Shown one piece after another: positions 16,758 through 19,238 of a stretch of DNA of 19,238 nt. Positions within the stretch are counted from its first letter, which is position 1; every line of letters starts with the position of its first letter. Below the pieces are notes generated by a model. The model was not told the origin of the DNA. It saw nothing but the letters and a program-made list of their open reading frames with translations, and ran no database searches. Source of the DNA: Clostridia bacterium (lineage in GTDB: Bacteria; Bacillota; Clostridia; Oscillospirales; CAG-272); assembly GCA_900768535.1 (NCBI GenBank), contig CAAGDE010000040.1, positions 1 through 19,238 on the forward strand. Direction: 5' to 3'. The position numbers were made by a program, and so were the translations under genes.

Positions 16758-18050
16758 TTACGCCTGATGCGTGGATTTACGGACTTCCTCCTCATAGGCA
16801 CGCAGATCCACCACGCTTCCGTTCAGCCTGGATACCTCTGCCGCAAAGGCGACCAGATGGTTTTCCACCGATGTTACAATATCTGTAATGGAGTTCCCGT
16901 CATAGGTCCCCGCAAGGAGACTGCAGAAGCTGCGGATAATCCCTCGGTCGCCGCCGCCGTGACCGCCCCGGATGCTCTCGTCCCGGACAGCCTCGGAGAT
17001 GCTGATCTTCGTCTCCTGACGCGTTGCGAAATCGAACAGCGTGACGAAATCGTCCGACATCTGCGCGGAAATCTCCCCTTTGGTGCCCATGATGCGGATT
17101 TTTCTGCCGCCGCGATTGAAGGCGCTCATGGTAAAGGAGACCGTGGCGCCGTCCTCATACTCCAGATCCACCACCTGATGATCCACAACATCGTTGTCAC
17201 AGCGGAATACGCACCTGCCGTAATCCGTCTCCGTGATGGCGTGTTCAATGTCGGAATCGGTCGGATGATGCTTTTTGGTCGCGGTTTTCACAAAGGCGGG
17301 AAAGGCGCGGTCGCGGTAGATCTTCAGCGCACTGTATGGGCAATCCTTTTCCACCGGGCACCCCTGCGCGCAGAACTCCGGCGCACCGGCAGGCATATTC
17401 TCCCGCCGGAAATAGGAAAGCCCGCCAAAGCTCTGCAGCCGCGTGCATCGCTCACCAAGCAGCCACTGCACAATGTCCAGATCGTGACAGCTCTTAGCCA
17501 GAATCATCGGTGTGCTGTCCTCCGAGCGGTGCCAGTTCCCGCGCACATAGCTGTGGCTCTGGTGGACGTTTCCGACGCACTCCACGTGAACGATGTTGAT
17601 GATCCGCCCCACGCGCCCGTCCTCCACCAGCCGCTTCAGCAACCGGAAGAACGGAGTAAAGCGGAGAACGTGGCAGACCACCACCCGCACGCCGCGCCGC
17701 CGGGCGGCATCCGCAACCTGCAGGCATTCCGCAGGCGTCGGTGCAACCGGCTTTTCCAGGAGCAGCTGATACCCCAGCTCAATGGCGCGCATTGCGGGAG
17801 CAAAATGCAGCCGGTCCTGCGTGGCAATGATTGCGGCATCTGCAAACTTCGGGCGGTCAAGGATCTCCTCCCAGCACGAAAAGCAGGCGTCCGCCGGCAG
17901 TGCAAACATTCGCCGGATGTAATCCCTGCGTTCCGGATCCGGATCGGCAACCCCGACCAGTTCGAATTCCGGACAATTCTGTGCGCCGAGTTCCGCGTAG
18001 GTTGTCCCCCGATCTCCGGCACCGATCAAGATTATTTTGATTTTTTTCAT
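16758..18050 (-). CDS. Gfo/Idh/MocA-family oxidoreductase
   Basis: Predicted cytosolic NAD(P)-dependent dehydrogenase of 430 residues, from a family acting mainly on sugars, inositols and their derivatives. The N-terminal Rossmann fold starts IILIGAGDRG (6-15). The cofactor/catalytic motif EKPVAP lies at 99-104, and KSCHDLDIVQWLLG (186-199) holds the catalytic lysine and histidine of the family. A loop at about 220-245 has three closely spaced cysteines (C227, C231, C237; GCPVEKDCPY), which could bind a metal. The glycine-rich GGHGGGD segment near 350 is also typical of some subgroups. The ATG at 18050 has AGGAG seven bases upstream and matches the start of the Rossmann strand. It is divergent from an AraC regulator that may control it. 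The substrate is unknown. Confidence 0.9.
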   Translation of the reverse strand: MKKIKIILIGAGDRGTTYAELGAQNCPEFELVGVADPDPERRDYIRRMFALPADACFSCWEEILDRPKFADAAIIATQDRLHFAPAMRAIELGYQLLLEKPVAPTPAECLQVADAARRRGVRVVVCHVLRFTPFFRLLKRLVEDGRVGRIINIVHVECVGNVHQSHSYVRGNWHRSEDSTPMILAKSCHDLDIVQWLLGERCTRLQSFGGLSYFRRENMPAGAPEFCAQGCPVEKDCPYSALKIYRDRAFPAFVKTATKKHHPTDSDIEHAITETDYGRCVFRCDNDVVDHQVVDLEYEDGATVSFTMSAFNRGGRKIRIMGTKGEISAQMSDDFVTLFDFATRQETKISISEAVRDESIRGGHGGGDRGIIRSFCSLLAGTYDGNSITDIVTSVENHLVAFAAEVSRLNGSVVDLRAYEEEVRKSTHQA

Positions 18051-18087
18051 GACAAACTCCTGTTTTCGTTGCGTCTTACCCTTTTTT

Positions 18088-18116
18088 ATTGTACCATATG
18101 CACAGGCAAAAGTAAA
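18088..18116 (-). promoter_or_regulatory. Possible promoter of the oxidoreductase gene
   Basis: On the minus strand, TTTACT (18116-18111), 17 bases, TACAAT (18093-18088), about 38 bases before the start codon. It is weaker than the other promoters here, as expected if an activator is needed. Confidence 0.5.
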
Positions 18117-18157
18117 TGCTGTTTTTGCTCTCAAATCTTCTTTTTTCGGTCCTCTTC

Positions 18158-18186
18158 TTGACAAAATCCGTGCCGTGCGGTATAAT
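18158..18186 (+). promoter_or_regulatory. Perfect consensus promoter of the AraC-family gene
   Basis: TTGACA (18158-18163), exactly 17 bases, TATAAT (18181-18186). The predicted leader of about 75 bases contains a small GC-rich hairpin (TCCG 18202-18205 with CGGA 18225-18228; GCGG with CCGC inside). Confidence 0.82.
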
Positions 18187-18267
18187 AAAGTCAGGCGCGG
18201 GTCCGGTCTGCGGTCAAAGTCCGCCGGATCCTGCACACCCACAGAATACAGCCAGGAGGACACGGCA

Positions 18268-18312
18268 ATGTACAAAGCCCACTATGTCGCTAACAATACC
18301 GACTCTTCATGA
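18268..18312 (+). CDS. 14-codon frame overlapping the AraC start (leader peptide or displaced N-terminus)
   Basis: It encodes MYKAHYVANNTDSS. AGGAGG lies eight bases before its ATG, an excellent ribosome site, whereas the AraC frame itself has none. Its TGA overlaps the AraC ATG as ATGA. Either ribosomes reinitiate at once on the AraC frame, or these 14 residues are the true N-terminus of the regulator, separated from it by a one-base deletion. The peptide reads smoothly into MSEHHGRS, and the joined protein would have about 278 residues, a common size for cupin-type AraC regulators; this favours a shifted N-terminus. Confidence 0.6.
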   Translation: MYKAHYVANNTDSS

Positions 18313-19103
18313 GCGAGCATCACGGCAGGAGCGCACCGCACGTTGTGGAAATCGGTCACTCCACGCCGCCCCACGGCTACGAATCCAAGCCCCTGCGCCG
18401 GAACGTCTGGGTCCTGCACTATGTTGTCAGCGGCAGCGGCGTTTACTTCGGGCAGCCGGTCACGGGACCCTGCGTTTTCATCGAAACACCGGACTCCGTG
18501 CAGTACTACACCATATCCGGTGACCCTGCAGCACCCGCATGGGAGCAGTACTGGATCATGTTTGACGGAGCCACCGCCCCGGATTGGCTCGCCTACGCCG
18601 GCTTTCCGAAGGTTCCGACGGTTTTGCCCTGCACCTATATGCATCAGGCGCAGAACATTTTCGCCGAGCTGCTCACCAGTTCCAATTACATCGGGCTCAA
18701 TGACCATTACTATATGCTGTCCGGGCTGTGCCGCCTGTTTGCGCTCCACGCGGCAATGAAGGAGCACCCTCCGCGCTCCGATTCCGCCTACGTCCGCAAG
18801 CTCCGCGCCTACATCCACGAGAATTACGCCACCATCCGGAACGAGGGAGAGCTTGCCGATCTGGTGCATCTTTCCACGCGCTATATGAACAAAATTTTCA
18901 AAAAAGAGACCGGTGAATCACCGATCCGGTATCTGAATCATTATCGCATCCGCTGTGCAAAAAATCTGCTGGAGCGTCCGGAGCTGTCCGTTCACGAAAT
19001 TTCGGAAATGCTCGGTTTCTCCAATCCGAATTATTTCTGCTGTGTCTTCCAGCGGCACTGCAACGGCATCTCCCCCCTGGCTTACCGCAAGGGCGCAAGA
19101 TGA
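18309..19103 (+). CDS. AraC-family transcriptional regulator
   Basis: Predicted DNA-binding regulator of 264 residues. The N-terminal half (about 10-90) is a cupin-like ligand-binding domain (VWVLHYVVSGSGVYF at 33-47; WEQYWIMFDG at 78-87), as in AraC proteins that sense sugars. The C-terminal domain (about 163-262) has two helix-turn-helix units: ELADLVHLSTRYMNKIFKKE (181-200) and the family signature around ISEMLGFSNPNYFCCVFQRH (231-250). An in-frame stop at 18291 prevents extension upstream, and there is no ribosome site directly before this ATG; see the overlapping 14-codon frame. It is divergent from the Gfo/Idh/MocA oxidoreductase, the likely target (inference); the secreted operon further left could be another. 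Confidence 0.88.
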   Translation: MSEHHGRSAPHVVEIGHSTPPHGYESKPLRRNVWVLHYVVSGSGVYFGQPVTGPCVFIETPDSVQYYTISGDPAAPAWEQYWIMFDGATAPDWLAYAGFPKVPTVLPCTYMHQAQNIFAELLTSSNYIGLNDHYYMLSGLCRLFALHAAMKEHPPRSDSAYVRKLRAYIHENYATIRNEGELADLVHLSTRYMNKIFKKETGESPIRYLNHYRIRCAKNLLERPELSVHEISEMLGFSNPNYFCCVFQRHCNGISPLAYRKGAR

Positions 19104-19238
19104 CCTTTTCCGGAAAGCGAAAAAGGGGCTGTCAAAAAAGTCCCTATCAACAAGAGCGGGGCGGGGTTGACGGGAGTTGATATACCAAATGATGAAAGAG
19201 GAGATTTATCCCCCCTCATCAGTCGCTGACGCGCCAGC
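19104..19238. other. Non-coding right edge, possible repeat boundary
   Basis: No gene is seen in these 135 bases. AGGGGCTGTCAAAAAAGTCC at about 19125-19144 resembles the ends of some insertion sequences or small inverted-repeat elements. The last 40 or so bases (CCCCCCTCATCAG and a TCAG/CTGA mini-palindrome) look like the left half of a palindromic repeat cut by the window end. Both readings rest on pattern only. Confidence 0.3.

Noticed and set aside
16623..18161. 512-codon plus-strand frame opposite the oxidoreductase
   Set aside because: Antisense shadow; the oxidoreductase has clear Rossmann and catalytic motifs and a proper start.

Overview
The window looks like a chromosomal segment of a moderately GC-rich, probably gut-dwelling Clostridia-type Firmicute, perhaps an uncultured Oscillospiraceae/Ruminococcaceae relative. 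The grounds are strong GGAGG-type ribosome sites, TTGACA/TATAAT promoters, a type III glutamine synthetase, an ANTAR regulator, lipobox lipoproteins and an AraC/Gfo-Idh-MocA pair. The taxonomic label is inference; there is no rRNA gene here.

Left part (1-6480), nitrogen and glutamine metabolism. An ANTAR RNA-binding regulator and CTP synthase (pyrG) form a leftward operon. Divergent from it is glutamine synthetase III (glnN), followed by aspartase (aspA) on the same strand. The 392-base region between the ANTAR gene and glnN holds three good promoters, a structured leader on the minus strand and a terminator-like hairpin between the glnN promoter and its start codon. Three copies of an about 80-bp double-hairpin repeat lie after pyrG, after glnN and just before aspA. 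Their stems differ by paired compensating changes.

Middle part (6477-16522), all on the minus strand. Transcription starts from a good promoter near 16700 and runs through an orphan solute-binding lipoprotein, a metallo-beta-lactamase-fold lipoprotein, a large surface protein with three related modules and a C-terminal anchor, and an endonuclease/exonuclease/phosphatase-fold lipoprotein. The two lipoprotein enzymes share a small repeated domain, two copies in each, marked by a sequence like ILVGETNR. A GNAT acetyltransferase and a glycerophosphodiesterase-family protein follow from their own promoter and converge on aspA at a strong terminator.

Right part (16758-19238). A Gfo/Idh/MocA oxidoreductase is divergent from an AraC-family regulator. 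The AraC gene has a perfect consensus promoter, but its well-placed ribosome site serves a 14-codon frame that stops inside the start codon of the main frame. This is either translational coupling or a one-base frameshift. The right edge may hold the start of another repeat.

Most interesting: the secreted four-gene operon with the shared domain, the covarying repeat family, and the glnN attenuator next to a receiver-dead ANTAR protein. I see no CRISPR array, tRNA, rRNA, transposase or phage gene.
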